A stretch of 64,000 bases of DNA. Source: an uncultured Clostridia bacterium (lineage in GTDB: Bacteria; Bacillota; Clostridia; TANB77; CAG-508). The DNA lies in the NCBI GenBank assembly GCA_948485625.1, contig CAOMRW010000005.1, positions 25,920 to 89,919 of the forward strand. Direction: 5' to 3'. Below are positions 1 through 8,598 of this stretch, one piece after another. Made by a program: the position numbers and the translations under genes. Below the pieces are notes generated by a model. The model saw only the letters and a program-made list of their open reading frames with translations. It was not told the origin of the DNA and made no database searches. The stretch's first letter is position 1, and every line of letters begins with the position of its first letter.

Positions 1-572
1 ACTGTACTTGGTATTTCTATTTCTGTTATTGGTGTATTTGCACATACATAATCTGGTATAACTGTCATTCCTTCTTCTAATACTATATTTTTTAGATTAG
101 TACAACCTACAAATGGTGCTCCTGATGCATTTTTGTTTAATGTCTTTGGTAGTTTTATACTTGTTAATCCAGTACAGTCTTTAAATGATTGATCAGATAT
201 TTTTTGAACATTTCCTAAATCTACTTTTGATAAGCTTGTACATCCTGAAAATGCCCATAATCCTATTTCTTTTACTGTACTTGGTATTTCTATTTCTGTT
301 ATTTTAGTAGCAGATTTAAGTGCTTCATTTGCTAATGAAATCACTGTTCTTCCATCTAATGTTGATGGAATTGTAATATTTCCTGTCAATGCTGTTGGAT
401 TTGTACATTTCAAATTTTCAATTTGGTTTGATTCATTTACCTTATATTCCCAATTTACTGTTACTCCATTTATAGTAGATGTTGCAGTATATATATCTTT
501 TGCAAATACATTTCCACTCAATCTCACTAATAATAAAATCATAATTAAAATACTAAAAATTTTTTTTAACAT
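1..572 (-). CDS. BspA-like leucine-rich repeat surface protein (N-terminal part, runs off window)
   Basis: The frame is open from an ATG at 572 to the window edge, so only about 190 N-terminal residues are visible. GGAGAG lies 7 bases before the ATG. Residues 1-25 form a signal peptide (MLKKIF, a hydrophobic run, NVFA). From about residue 85 there are LRR_5/BspA-type units with the pattern 'ITEIEIPSTV ... WAFSGCTSL ... DLGNV ... SFKDCTGL', each ending in a cysteine-containing 'GCTSL/DCTGL/GCTNL' turn. Such proteins are secreted and usually act in adhesion or binding, but the ligand here is unknown. The C-terminus and any anchor lie outside the window. The gene follows a pilin-like gene on the same strand, separated by a terminator hairpin. 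Confidence 0.85.
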   Translation of the reverse strand, partial: MLKKIFSILIMILLLVRLSGNVFAKDIYTATSTINGVTVNWEYKVNESNQIENLKCTNPTALTGNITIPSTLDGRTVISLANEALKSATKITEIEIPSTVKEIGLWAFSGCTSLSKVDLGNVQKISDQSFKDCTGLTSIKLPKTLNKNASGAPFVGCTNLKNIVLEEGMTVIPDYVCANTPITEIEIPST

Positions 573-624
573 ATGTATCTCTCCTTTTTATTTTATTATA
601 TATTTTACAATTTTTGAGTACAAT

Positions 625-653
625 AAAAGTGACTAGTTTTTGTAGTCACTTTT
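625..653 (-). terminator. Hairpin terminator between the pilin-like gene and the LRR gene
   Basis: An 11-bp perfect inverted repeat (625-635 against 643-653, AAAAGTGACTA arms) with a 7-base loop. It sits about 55 bases past the stop of the pilin-like gene and is flanked by A and T runs on both sides, so it could stop transcription in either direction. Confidence 0.7.
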
Positions 654-707
654 TTACATAATTCTTTTTATAATTTATTTATTATTTTAAGTATTATTAA
701 AATAAAT

Positions 708-2129
708 CTAATCTTTTCCTAATACATATGGATTTGCTTTTGTTCCATCTCCTCCTGATATATATACCCCTTCATTAAGTTCAACTATTGGTCTTATTCC
801 CATACAATTATTCATCCCATAATCATTTGAAGGACTTGTACCTCCATAGTACATATTATCCATATTTCCATTTCCTGAAATCCAATAGTTAAATCCTGTA
901 AAATATAATGTTTCGTTTATTTCTGAACGATCTTCTATTACACGGATATTTTTTATATATTGTTTTTTATCTAATTCTTCATCCTTATACATATCCCAAT
1001 TTCTTCTGTTTATTTTTGTTCCATCAGCTAATTTCTCATATTTACCATTCTCTACTTCTGCCCATTTTCCACTTAGTAAAGTTGTTGCTCTAGCACCGTC
1101 AAATTGAGCACCCAAACTAAATACAAATGTTTCTGGTGACCCTGCATGTACCAATTTGCTAATATATATTTTTCCATCTTTACTTTCACATTCTGCAATT
1201 TTCCATCCATCATAAGAAGATGCATCTACTCCTGAAGCACTAAGTACACTTTGGTTTCTATTTGTTACTATAGTTCTATCTTCAATTGACTCTTTATTGG
1301 CATTATCTTCTTTATAGGTAAATCCTCCAAATGTGAAATTTAATCCACTTGAATCTTTTAATTTGTATGTTGCATTAATATTTCTATTTTTATTAATATC
1401 ATATAAATAGTTATTTTCTAATTCTTCAATTTCCTCTTGTGTCCAGTCTCCAGCGTCATATTTTACATATCCTGCATATACTTCATATACTGTTACTGTA
1501 TATGTATATATTGTCTTATAATCTTCTCCATCAACTGTTACTATAATAGTAAATTTATAAGTCCCATTTGAATTTATTGGTGTTACATATCTTTCATCTA
1601 TTAAATTTACATTTCCCTTATCACAAGTTACTGATTTTATAGTTCCACCTTCTATATTTGCTTTAAAACTAATGTATAATTCCTTATTATCTTTTTGTGA
1701 ATTTGCTATAATTGCTTCACCTGTTCCATTACTGTTTTCAACTACTTTAGCTTCAGTAATTTGAGCTTGTGGTCCTACTAATGTTACATTTCCTTTTTCA
1801 TCTACTTCAAATGTATCTTTGTTTATTGTTACTGTAATAGGAAATTCATCTCCTATTATATTCGCTTCTGGAATGCTTTTATTGATATTATCTTTTAATT
1901 TTTCTAAATCTAATTTTCCATCATTCCCATAACTAGCAAATACTTCTAATTGTATTCTCTCTTTTGAATCTGCTTTTAAAGTTTCTGTTTTTGCATCTTT
2001 TGCTTTTTCAAATAATCCACTTCCTGTTAGACTTGCTATTGATATCCCTGCTAATATTAGTAATATTATTATTGTTATTACTAATGCTATTAGTGTTATT
2101 CCTTTTTCTTTTTTTAGTGTGTTCCCCAT
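708..2129 (-). CDS. Type IV pilin-like (prepilin N-terminus) surface protein
   Basis: About 473 residues from the ATG at 2129, which has AGGAGG 10 bases upstream; an in-frame ATG at 2159 has no comparable site. The N-terminus carries a prepilin-type leader and helix: KKEKG followed by ITLIALVITIIILLILAG, then an amphipathic 'SLTGSGLFEKAKDAKTE'. Cleavage is expected after the glycine of KEKG. The glutamate usually found at +5 of mature pilins is alanine, so it may be a pseudopilin or a surface protein using the pilin export route. The middle contains Ig-like beta-rich segments (around 100-220). The C-terminus 'GIRPIVELNEG...' is a recurrent ending in clostridial surface proteins. No pilus assembly genes are in the window. 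A second protein with almost the same N-terminus lies at 21555-22880. Confidence 0.8.
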   Translation of the reverse strand: MGNTLKKEKGITLIALVITIIILLILAGISIASLTGSGLFEKAKDAKTETLKADSKERIQLEVFASYGNDGKLDLEKLKDNINKSIPEANIIGDEFPITVTINKDTFEVDEKGNVTLVGPQAQITEAKVVENSNGTGEAIIANSQKDNKELYISFKANIEGGTIKSVTCDKGNVNLIDERYVTPINSNGTYKFTIIVTVDGEDYKTIYTYTVTVYEVYAGYVKYDAGDWTQEEIEELENNYLYDINKNRNINATYKLKDSSGLNFTFGGFTYKEDNANKESIEDRTIVTNRNQSVLSASGVDASSYDGWKIAECESKDGKIYISKLVHAGSPETFVFSLGAQFDGARATTLLSGKWAEVENGKYEKLADGTKINRRNWDMYKDEELDKKQYIKNIRVIEDRSEINETLYFTGFNYWISGNGNMDNMYYGGTSPSNDYGMNNCMGIRPIVELNEGVYISGGDGTKANPYVLGKD

Positions 2130-2277
2130 TATTTTTCCTCCTATGTATATTTTTTCCATATATTTTTTTTATATGCATTTTTTATAAAATCATTATACTT
2201 TACTATATAGTATTTGTAAATACCTTATTAGTAAATTTATTTTATATTAGAATTACATACTGTAAGGAGTATATTAT

Positions 2278-2508
2278 ATGATAAATTTTAATATAGAACA
2301 ATTTCTAAAAAAGAAAAAGAAGTCTAAATACTGGCTTTGTCAGAATATGAATATTACTAATAGAAATTTAAATAGAATTATAAATGGAGAAACAACATCA
2401 ATTTCTTTCAGATATCTTGAAGAATTATGTGAGCTTTTGGATTGTTCTTTATCTGAATTAATTAATATTGAAAAAGATGCTCAACTTAAGCACCTTTTTC
2501 AATATTAA
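2278..2508 (+). CDS. Small XRE/Cro-type HTH regulator
   Basis: 76 residues, ATG preceded by AAGGAG. Residues about 10-62 form a Cro/C1-type helix-turn-helix: 'SKYWLCQNMNITNRNLNRII', then 'SFRYLEELCELLDCSLSELI'. It resembles the short YozG-like regulators. It is divergent from the pilin-like gene, which is a plausible target, but nothing in the sequence proves that. The last 15 codons lie inside a strong inverted repeat, so the end of the gene doubles as its terminator. Confidence 0.8.
   Translation: MINFNIEQFLKKKKKSKYWLCQNMNITNRNLNRIINGETTSISFRYLEELCELLDCSLSELINIEKDAQLKHLFQY
2464..2506 (+). terminator. Hairpin overlapping the 3' end of the XRE gene
   Basis: Arms 2464-2481 and 2489-2506 pair over 18 bp with one mismatch and a 7-base loop. 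The whole structure is inside the coding sequence; the stop codon is 2506-2508. It sits between convergent genes and probably stops both. Confidence 0.6.
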
Positions 2509-2527
2509 TCATAAAACTTGTCTTCTC

Positions 2528-3103
2528 CTATATAGTTGTGGGAAATGCACTATTTCCACCATTTCTAATGAATTCTTTATACATAGCATCAATGTCTTTG
2601 CAATCTGGTATGCATTTATCCCATTCTTGTCCATAAATACTATTAAAAGCTAAAATCAACTCTAGTTTTAGCCAATCCTCATTATAAATACATGTAAGTA
2701 TACTTCCAATTTTGTTTACCATATATTTATTTAGCTTTTTCATATCAGCTTGGGAAAACTTGTCTTCACTATGCATATCTTCTATTGGTCCATTTCTAAA
2801 TATATAATGAGTTATTGCCTTTGCCATCTTATCCATGTTTTCTTTATCTAATAATCTTTTTTTTGATTCTTCATTTATCCCTTTAAATAAATCCATAGAT
2901 TTTAATTGTCTTTGAACTGTGGACATCCTATTTATATTCCATTTATCTCTTTTATATTTCACTTTTCCTTTTGATACATTATATAATTCTGCAATCATTG
3001 AGTCTGGTATGTTTTCATCAAATAATCCTTCTAGTTCTTCTTTTGTTATATCTCCCCATTTTAATTGTTCTTTCTTTTTTAATAATTCTTGATATATAGG
3101 CAT
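2528..3103 (-). CDS. Hypothetical protein
   Basis: 191 residues, ATG preceded by AGGAG. I do not recognise a family. Residues about 18-60 ('DITKEELEGLFDENIPDSMI', then 'AELYNVSKGKVKYKRDKWNI') look like a helix-turn-helix of the kind found in small phage or plasmid proteins. The rest is helical and charged, with two cysteines near the C-terminus (CIPDC). There is no signal peptide or membrane segment. It converges on the XRE gene and diverges from the por operon. Confidence 0.55.
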   Translation of the reverse strand: MPIYQELLKKKEQLKWGDITKEELEGLFDENIPDSMIAELYNVSKGKVKYKRDKWNINRMSTVQRQLKSMDLFKGINEESKKRLLDKENMDKMAKAITHYIFRNGPIEDMHSEDKFSQADMKKLNKYMVNKIGSILTCIYNEDWLKLELILAFNSIYGQEWDKCIPDCKDIDAMYKEFIRNGGNSAFPTTI

Positions 3104-3225
3104 ATTATTTTCTCCTTTTACTTTTATAAAAATATAAAAATATTATATCAAATAAAATGTATTTAATCAATTCTTACTTGTGTTATATTTCGTGTTTTTC
3201 TGACCTAATCGTACAAAAATATCCC

Positions 3226-3254
3226 TTGACATCACTATCCTTTTGGAATATACT
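3226..3254 (+). promoter_or_regulatory. Sigma-A-type promoter of the por operon
   Basis: TTGACA at 3226-3231 and TATACT at 3249-3254 are separated by exactly 17 bases. Transcription would start near 3261, about 65 bases before the porG start codon. Confidence 0.8.
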
Positions 3255-3326
3255 AAACACATAAAATCTGTTAAATATACTATGTTTTTTGGCAGATTTA
3301 GCAATATTAAAAAAGGAGGCATTTGC

Positions 3327-3905
3327 ATGAATGACTTAATAGAAATTAGATGGCATGGTAGAGGTGGCCAAGGTGCTAAAACAGCATCATTATTGTTAGC
3401 TGATGCAGCATTTAATACTGGTAAATATATTCAAGGATTTCCAGAATATGGACCAGAAAGAATGGGAGCACCAATTACTGCATATAACAGAATTAGTGAT
3501 AAACCTATAACAGTTCATAGCAATATTTATGAACCAGATTATGTAGTTGTAGTTGATGATACCCTTCTAGAAACAGTTCCTGTTACAGAGGGGCTAAAAG
3601 AGACAGGAGCAATTGTAATTAATACAACTAAATCTCCAGAATATTTAAAGAAAGTTTTAAATGGATATAATGGTAGTATTTATACTATAGATGCAAGAAA
3701 AATATCAACAGAAGCACTTGGAAAATATTTTCCAAATACTCCAATGCTAGCTTCAATAGTAAAAGTAAGTGGAATTATGACAGATGAAGCTTTATTAGAA
3801 GATATGAAAACTTCATTTAAGCATAAATTTGCTAAGAAGCCTGAAGTAATAGAAGGAAATATGAAAGCTTTAGAAATGGCTTTAAACGAAATTAAAAAAA
3901 TTTAG
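3327..3905 (+). CDS. porG: 2-oxoacid (probably pyruvate):ferredoxin oxidoreductase, gamma subunit
   Basis: 192 residues from the ATG at 3327, which has AAAGGAGG upstream; an in-frame ATG at 3243 lies in the core promoter. The protein opens with the gamma-subunit signature 'EIRWHGRGGQGAKTASLLLA' and continues with 'QGFPEYGPERMGAPITAYNR', typical of the POR/VOR gamma family. In these enzymes the subunit completes the alpha2beta2gamma2delta2 complex that oxidises a 2-oxoacid to acyl-CoA and reduces ferredoxin. It is the first gene of a gamma-delta-alpha-beta operon, the order known from Thermotoga and archaeal POR. Its stop codon lies inside the left arm of a REPIN-like palindrome. Subunit sizes fit pyruvate, but substrate cannot be fixed from sequence alone. 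Confidence 0.9.
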   Translation: MNDLIEIRWHGRGGQGAKTASLLLADAAFNTGKYIQGFPEYGPERMGAPITAYNRISDKPITVHSNIYEPDYVVVVDDTLLETVPVTEGLKETGAIVINTTKSPEYLKKVLNGYNGSIYTIDARKISTEALGKYFPNTPMLASIVKVSGIMTDEALLEDMKTSFKHKFAKKPEVIEGNMKALEMALNEIKKI

Positions 3906-4006
3906 GAATTGGGGACGGGTTAAAAATCCTCATTTCAAAGAAAGGGTTAATTTTTAAATAACTATAATTTTTAAATGGGGATTTTTAACCCGTCCCCAAT
4001 TCCTAA
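3902..4006. repeat. REPIN-like palindrome (GGGGACGGG variant) inside the por operon
   Basis: Arms 3902-3935 and 3973-4006 are inverted copies over 34 bp with one mismatch. The core is GGAATTGGGGACGGGTTAAA. The left arm contains the porG stop codon and the right arm ends just before the porD ribosome-binding site. It separates porG from the rest of the operon and its RNA would form a long hairpin. Confidence 0.85.
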
Positions 4007-4020
4007 GGAGGGAGAAAATC

Positions 4021-4326
4021 ATGACTAATATAAATAAAAATACACCTATTGATGATTTAACAATAGGCGGAAATATTTATGAAGCAGGTAATGCTAGAGA
4101 ATTTAAAACAGGTGATTGGAGAAGTGTTAGACCTATCTGGTTAGAAGAAAAATGCAAACAATGCGGTCTATGTTTTCCAGTTTGTCCTGATAATGCAATT
4201 CCTGTGTGTAAAGATTCTTTAAAAAGAACTGATTATAATTACGATTATTGCAAAGGTTGTGGCGTATGTGCTAAAGCTTGCCCATTTGCTGCAATAGAAA
4301 TGAAGGAAGAAGGTGTAGATGAATAA
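4021..4326 (+). CDS. porD: 2-oxoacid:ferredoxin oxidoreductase, delta (ferredoxin-like) subunit
   Basis: 101 residues, start preceded by AAGGAGGGAG. Two 4Fe-4S binding motifs are visible: CKQCGLCFPVCP (about residue 42) and CKGCGVCAKACP (about residue 79). The subunit passes electrons from the TPP-bearing beta subunit to free ferredoxin. Its length of about 100 residues matches the separate delta subunits of four-subunit PORs. Its stop overlaps the start of porA by one base, which suggests translational coupling. Confidence 0.9.
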   Translation: MTNINKNTPIDDLTIGGNIYEAGNAREFKTGDWRSVRPIWLEEKCKQCGLCFPVCPDNAIPVCKDSLKRTDYNYDYCKGCGVCAKACPFAAIEMKEEGVDE

Positions 4327-5516
4327 TGAGTATAAGAGAAAGATTAAGTGGTAATGAAGCTGTTGCTACTGCAATGAAACAAATAAACCCTGATGTTGTT
4401 GCTGCATTTCCCATTACACCATCAACAGAAATTCCTCAATATTTTTCAACATTTGTTGCAAATGGTTCAGTTGATACTGAATTTGTTGCAGTTGAAAGTG
4501 AACATAGTGCTATGAGTGCTTGTATAGGTGCACAATCAGCTGGTTCAAGAGCTATGACTGCTACTTCTGCTAATGGTCTATCATTAATGTGGGAGATGAT
4601 TTATATAGCTTCTAGTTTAAGACTTCCAATAGTTTTAAATCTAGTAAATAGAGCTGTATCTGGACCTTTAAATATACATTGTGACCATTCTGATGCAATG
4701 GGTGTTAGAGATGCTGGTTGGATTATGCTATTTTCAGAAAATAATCAAGAGGCTTATGATAATAATTTAATGGCTCATAAAATTGCTGAAAATGAAAATG
4801 TTCAACTTCCTGTAATGATTTGTCAAGATGGTTTTATAACTTCACATTCAATTGAGAATATTGAATTAGAAGAAGATTCAGAAGTTAAGAAATTTGTTGG
4901 TGAATATCATCCTGAACATTATTTATTAAATAAAAAAGAGCCTCTAGCAGTAGGTCCTTTAGATTTACAATCATATTTATTTGAACATAAAGCACAACAA
5001 GGCGAAGCTATGAAAGCAGCAAAACAAGTTATTTTAGATGTATCTAAAGATTTTGAAAAATGGACTGGTAGACATTATAGCCTATTTGAAGAATATAAGC
5101 TAGATGATGCTGAAGTTGCTATAGTTTGTATGAATTCAACTGCTGGTACTACAAAATCAGTTGTAGATAGCCTAAGAGAAAATGGTGTAAAAGCTGGTCT
5201 TTTAAAAATAAGAGTTTACAGACCATTTCCAGGTGAAGAAGTGGCCAATGCTTTACAACATTTAAAAGCTATTGCAGTATTAGATAGAGCTGATTCATTA
5301 AACGCTGTAGGTGGTGCATTATTTGAAGATGTAACTTCTAGTATGTATGTTTATAAGAAAAATGTTCCTGTTGTAAATTATGTTTATGGAATTGGTGGTA
5401 GAGATACTACTGAAAAAGATATTGAATCAGTATATGCAGATTTATCTGAGATTGTTTCAAATGGAAAAGTTGAAAATCCATATAGATATTTAGGATTAAG
5501 AAAGGGGGCTAAATAA
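4326..5516 (+). CDS. porA: 2-oxoacid:ferredoxin oxidoreductase, alpha subunit
   Basis: 396 residues. The N-terminal pyrimidine-binding-type domain shows 'GNEAVATAMKQINPDVVAAF', PITPSTEIPQ and FVAVESEHSAMSACIGAQ. The C-terminal domain includes a transketolase-C-like segment ending in 'DRADSLNAVGGALFEDV'. With the beta subunit it forms the TPP site and binds CoA and 2-oxoacid. The length matches Thermotoga-type PorA. ATG overlaps the porD stop; porB follows after one base with its ribosome-binding site (AAAGGGGG) inside the 3' end of porA. Confidence 0.9.
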   Translation: MSIRERLSGNEAVATAMKQINPDVVAAFPITPSTEIPQYFSTFVANGSVDTEFVAVESEHSAMSACIGAQSAGSRAMTATSANGLSLMWEMIYIASSLRLPIVLNLVNRAVSGPLNIHCDHSDAMGVRDAGWIMLFSENNQEAYDNNLMAHKIAENENVQLPVMICQDGFITSHSIENIELEEDSEVKKFVGEYHPEHYLLNKKEPLAVGPLDLQSYLFEHKAQQGEAMKAAKQVILDVSKDFEKWTGRHYSLFEEYKLDDAEVAIVCMNSTAGTTKSVVDSLRENGVKAGLLKIRVYRPFPGEEVANALQHLKAIAVLDRADSLNAVGGALFEDVTSSMYVYKKNVPVVNYVYGIGGRDTTEKDIESVYADLSEIVSNGKVENPYRYLGLRKGAK

Positions 5517-5517
5517 A

Positions 5518-6471
5518 ATGGCATATAATTTAAAAGAAGTTGTAGCAAATAAGCCTTCAAGATTTACAGAAGGACATAGAATGTGTGCAGGATGTGGCGC
5601 ACCAGTCGTAGCAAGACATATCCTAAGAGCCTTAAAAGAAGAAGACCATGCAGTAATAGCAGGTGCAACAGGTTGTATGGAAGTATCAACATTTATATAT
5701 CCATATACAGCTTGGACAGATTCATTTATTCATACAGCATTTGAATGTGCAGGAGCTACATTATCAGGTGCAGAAGCTGCTTATAAGTCACTTAAAAAAC
5801 AAGGAAAATTACCAGAAGACGAACACACAAAATTCATCGCATTTGGTGGAGATGGTGGAACATATGATATAGGAATCCAATCATTATCAGGAGCAATGGA
5901 AAGAGGTCATGACATGTTATATGTATGTTATGACAATGGAGCATACATGAACACAGGTATACAACGTTCATCAGCAACACCACAATTTGCTGACACAACA
6001 ACATCACCTGCTGGAAAAGTAATTCCAGGGAAAATGCAAACAAGGAAAGATTTGACAAAAATAATGGTAGGACATCATCTACCATATGTAGCACAAACAG
6101 CAGCAATAAACAATATGAAAGATTTATATGAAAAAGCTGAAAAAGCTATTTACACAGAAGGTCCAACATTTTTAAATGTCATGGCTCCATGTCCAAGAGG
6201 ATGGGGATATGCAACAGAAGATTTAATGCAAATTAATAAATTAGCTGTTGAAACATGTTATTGGCCTTTATACGAAGTAGTTGATGGTGTTTACCATATA
6301 ACTTACAAACCAGTAAAAAAACTTCCAATAGAAGAATTCTTAAAACCTCAAAAAAGATTTAAACATATGTTTAAACCTGGAAATGAATGGATGATTGAAG
6401 AATTCCAAAAAGAAGTTGATAAGAGATGGCAAGAATTATTGGATTTAGAAGAGATTACAAATAAAAATTAA
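5518..6471 (+). CDS. porB: 2-oxoacid:ferredoxin oxidoreductase, beta (TPP-binding) subunit
   Basis: 317 residues. The TPP-binding motif is visible as 'FGGDGGTYDIGIQSLSGAME' (about residues 105-124) followed by the YDNGAYMNTG segment. Cysteines in MCAGCGAP, GATGCMEV and APCPRGW match the 4Fe-4S cluster ligands of this family. It carries the catalytic centre of the decarboxylation. Last gene of the operon; a RAYT-type mobile element begins 7 bases after its stop codon. With PFL also present, the cell probably has two routes from pyruvate to acetyl-CoA. Confidence 0.9.
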   Translation: MAYNLKEVVANKPSRFTEGHRMCAGCGAPVVARHILRALKEEDHAVIAGATGCMEVSTFIYPYTAWTDSFIHTAFECAGATLSGAEAAYKSLKKQGKLPEDEHTKFIAFGGDGGTYDIGIQSLSGAMERGHDMLYVCYDNGAYMNTGIQRSSATPQFADTTTSPAGKVIPGKMQTRKDLTKIMVGHHLPYVAQTAAINNMKDLYEKAEKAIYTEGPTFLNVMAPCPRGWGYATEDLMQINKLAVETCYWPLYEVVDGVYHITYKPVKKLPIEEFLKPQKRFKHMFKPGNEWMIEEFQKEVDKRWQELLDLEEITNKN

Positions 6472-6477
6472 AATTAT

Positions 6478-7430
6478 TGGGGATTGGGGGCCAGGTCTCT
6501 AATCCCCACTTTTATAGTTTACTTTTTAATCTACAAATTCTGTTTTTTCCTATTTTTAATGCATTTGCTATTTCTTTATCACTTAAATTTGTATTGTTTT
6601 CTAAGTCTAATATAAGTTGAATTAATAAGTTATTTTCTTTTGTTATTATTTCTGTTGTAATTATTTTGTTTTTTATTTTAAATTCTTCAATTATTTCTTT
6701 AGGATTTTTTATTCGTTTATATTTTTTCAGATACATTTCTGAATAATATTTATGCAAATTTTCAACTTTTTCCTTATAATCATATGTTTTAAAAATCATA
6801 TATGCATTGTCCTTTTTTATCTTCCCTTTAATATATTTACTATATGAAGAAAATTTGTAATCAATGGGATTTTTAACTATATTGGCTTTTACAGGATTAA
6901 AATGTATATATGCTATTGTATTATACAAATGTGCTTCATCTTTTATCTGTTCACATCTATACCTACCTCTAAACACGTATCCTACTCTTTCTTCAATCTT
7001 ATTATATATCTGAGCAAATGCTTGATTTATTTTATGCATTAATTTTGAAACATCTTCTATTTCTGAATAATTTAATAATATATGTGTATGATTGTCCATA
7101 ATTACATATGCTAATAATTTCGAGTTATATTCATTTATATTTTCACTTAATAATTTTATATATAAATTTTTATAAAAATCTTTTTTAAAAATATTTTCTT
7201 TATTTATTCCTTGAACCATTATATGTAAAAAAGAAGATGTATAATATTTTCTATTTACTCTTGACATTGAACTCCTTTCTAATTTTAAAATTATTATTAT
7301 TGGGTATATTTTAACGAAATATTTCTTGATATAATATATTTTTTTGATATAAAATTGAAACTTGAAAATAAAGACCATGTATTTGTCTTTATTTTAGTGG
7401 GGATTGAAGACCTGGCCCCCAATCCCCACT
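6478..7430. mobile_element. RAYT transposon-like unit bounded by inverted REP copies
   Basis: The two ends, 6478-6510 and 7398-7430, are inverted copies of one another with two mismatches. The shared end is TGGGGATTGGGGGCCAGGTC, then a short variable step, then AATCCCCACT. Each end is itself a small inverted repeat (GGGGATT...AATCCCC), as in REP sequences. Between them lies one gene, a Y1/REP-associated tyrosine transposase. The unit of about 953 bp sits exactly between the stop of porB and the stop of a ferredoxin gene, both about 4-7 bases away. The same core occurs without a transposase at several loci in this window. Confidence 0.85.
6512..7267 (-). CDS. REP-associated tyrosine transposase (RAYT, Y1/IS200-type HUH)
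   Basis: 251 residues from the ATG at 7267 (AAAGGAG upstream); the open frame extends further up but without a start signal. The N-terminal Y1 domain has 'RKYYTSSFLHIMVQGINKEN', the HUH motif DNHTHILL (about residue 70) and the helix 'MHKINQAFAQIYNKIEERVG', whose tyrosine is the likely nucleophile, followed by FRGRYRCE and 'AYIHFNPVKANIV', diagnostic of this family. The C-terminus has an HTH ('LSDKEIANALKIGKNRICRL'). RAYTs nick and join single-stranded REP hairpins. The gene appears intact and is flanked by matching REP copies, so it is the best candidate to have spread the REPIN copies seen here. Confidence 0.93.
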   Translation of the reverse strand: MSRVNRKYYTSSFLHIMVQGINKENIFKKDFYKNLYIKLLSENINEYNSKLLAYVIMDNHTHILLNYSEIEDVSKLMHKINQAFAQIYNKIEERVGYVFRGRYRCEQIKDEAHLYNTIAYIHFNPVKANIVKNPIDYKFSSYSKYIKGKIKKDNAYMIFKTYDYKEKVENLHKYYSEMYLKKYKRIKNPKEIIEEFKIKNKIITTEIITKENNLLIQLILDLENNTNLSDKEIANALKIGKNRICRLKSKL

Positions 7431-7433
7431 TTT

Positions 7434-7616
<183 letters not shown>

Positions 7617-7663
7617 CTAAGACTTATCTATTAATCATATGTATACTTTCTATATATTTTTGA

Positions 7664-8581
7664 TTAATTGGCTTTATTTGATATTTTCTTATCTTCTTGT
7701 TCTAATTTTTCTAATTCTTCTAACTCTTTTTTATTTTGTAATTCTTCCTCATTTATTTGTTCTCTTACTACATCTTTTATGATTTTTACATCTTTTGCAT
7801 CATATTTTTTATATGTGTATCCTTCTTCGTTTCTTAGTTTTACTCTTATTTTTTCTTTTAAAATTTCTATACTGTCTACTTCTCCTTCTCCATCTTCTGT
7901 TTTTACTATTGCTCCTATATTAGGTAGCTTTTGTAGTTTTTCTTCATATACATCATTTTCATATTTTAAGCAACACATAAGTCTTCCACAATTTCCTGAT
8001 ATTTTAGATGGGTTTAGTGATATATTTTGTTCTTTTGCCATTTTTATTGATACTGTTTCAAAATCGCTTAGAAATGTACAACAACATAGTTCTCTTCCAC
8101 ATACTCCATTTCCGCCTATTCTTTTTACTTCGTCTCTTACTCCTATTTGTCTTAGTTCTATTCTTGTTTTATAAATAGCTGCTAAGTCTCTTACTAAGTC
8201 TCTAAAGTCTATTCTTCCATCTGCTGTAAAATAGAATAAAATTTTGCTATTATCAAATTTACATTCAACTTCTGTTAGTACCATATTTAATTTATGTTCT
8301 TTTATTTTTTCTTCGCATATTTTGAATGCTTCTTTTTCTATCTTTTTACATTCTTCATGTCTTTTGTTATCTTTGTTTGTTGCTATTCTTAGTATCTTTT
8401 TTAGTGGTGCTACTATTTTGTCATCTTCTACATATCTGTTAGGAATTAATACTTCTGCATATTCTTCTCCTTGTGATGTTTCAACTATTACTTTGTCTCC
8501 TTTTTTTACTTTTAGTCCTTTTGGATTGAAAAAGTATATTTTTCCTAGTTTCTTAAATCTTATTCCTATTATATTTTTCAA
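7664..8581 (-). CDS. ricT: PSP1-domain protein RicT (YaaT)
   Basis: 305 residues with a TTG start at 8581 preceded by GGGGAAG. The PSP1 domain is recognisable by 'GVRDEVKRIGGNGVCGRELC', the CCC cluster, and the later NCGRLMCCLKYE segment; these cysteines bind a 4Fe-4S cluster in the Ric complex. In Bacillus, RicT (YaaT) with RicA and RicF supports RNase Y-dependent processing and sporulation phosphorelay function. Its position directly after holB is conserved in Firmicutes. The C-terminus is a charged, Glu/Lys-rich tail. Confidence 0.92.
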   Translation of the reverse strand: MKNIIGIRFKKLGKIYFFNPKGLKVKKGDKVIVETSQGEEYAEVLIPNRYVEDDKIVAPLKKILRIATNKDNKRHEECKKIEKEAFKICEEKIKEHKLNMVLTEVECKFDNSKILFYFTADGRIDFRDLVRDLAAIYKTRIELRQIGVRDEVKRIGGNGVCGRELCCCTFLSDFETVSIKMAKEQNISLNPSKISGNCGRLMCCLKYENDVYEEKLQKLPNIGAIVKTEDGEGEVDSIEILKEKIRVKLRNEEGYTYKKYDAKDVKIIKDVVREQINEEELQNKKELEELEKLEQEDKKISNKAN

Positions 8582-8598
8582 ATCTTTACTTCCCCTTT

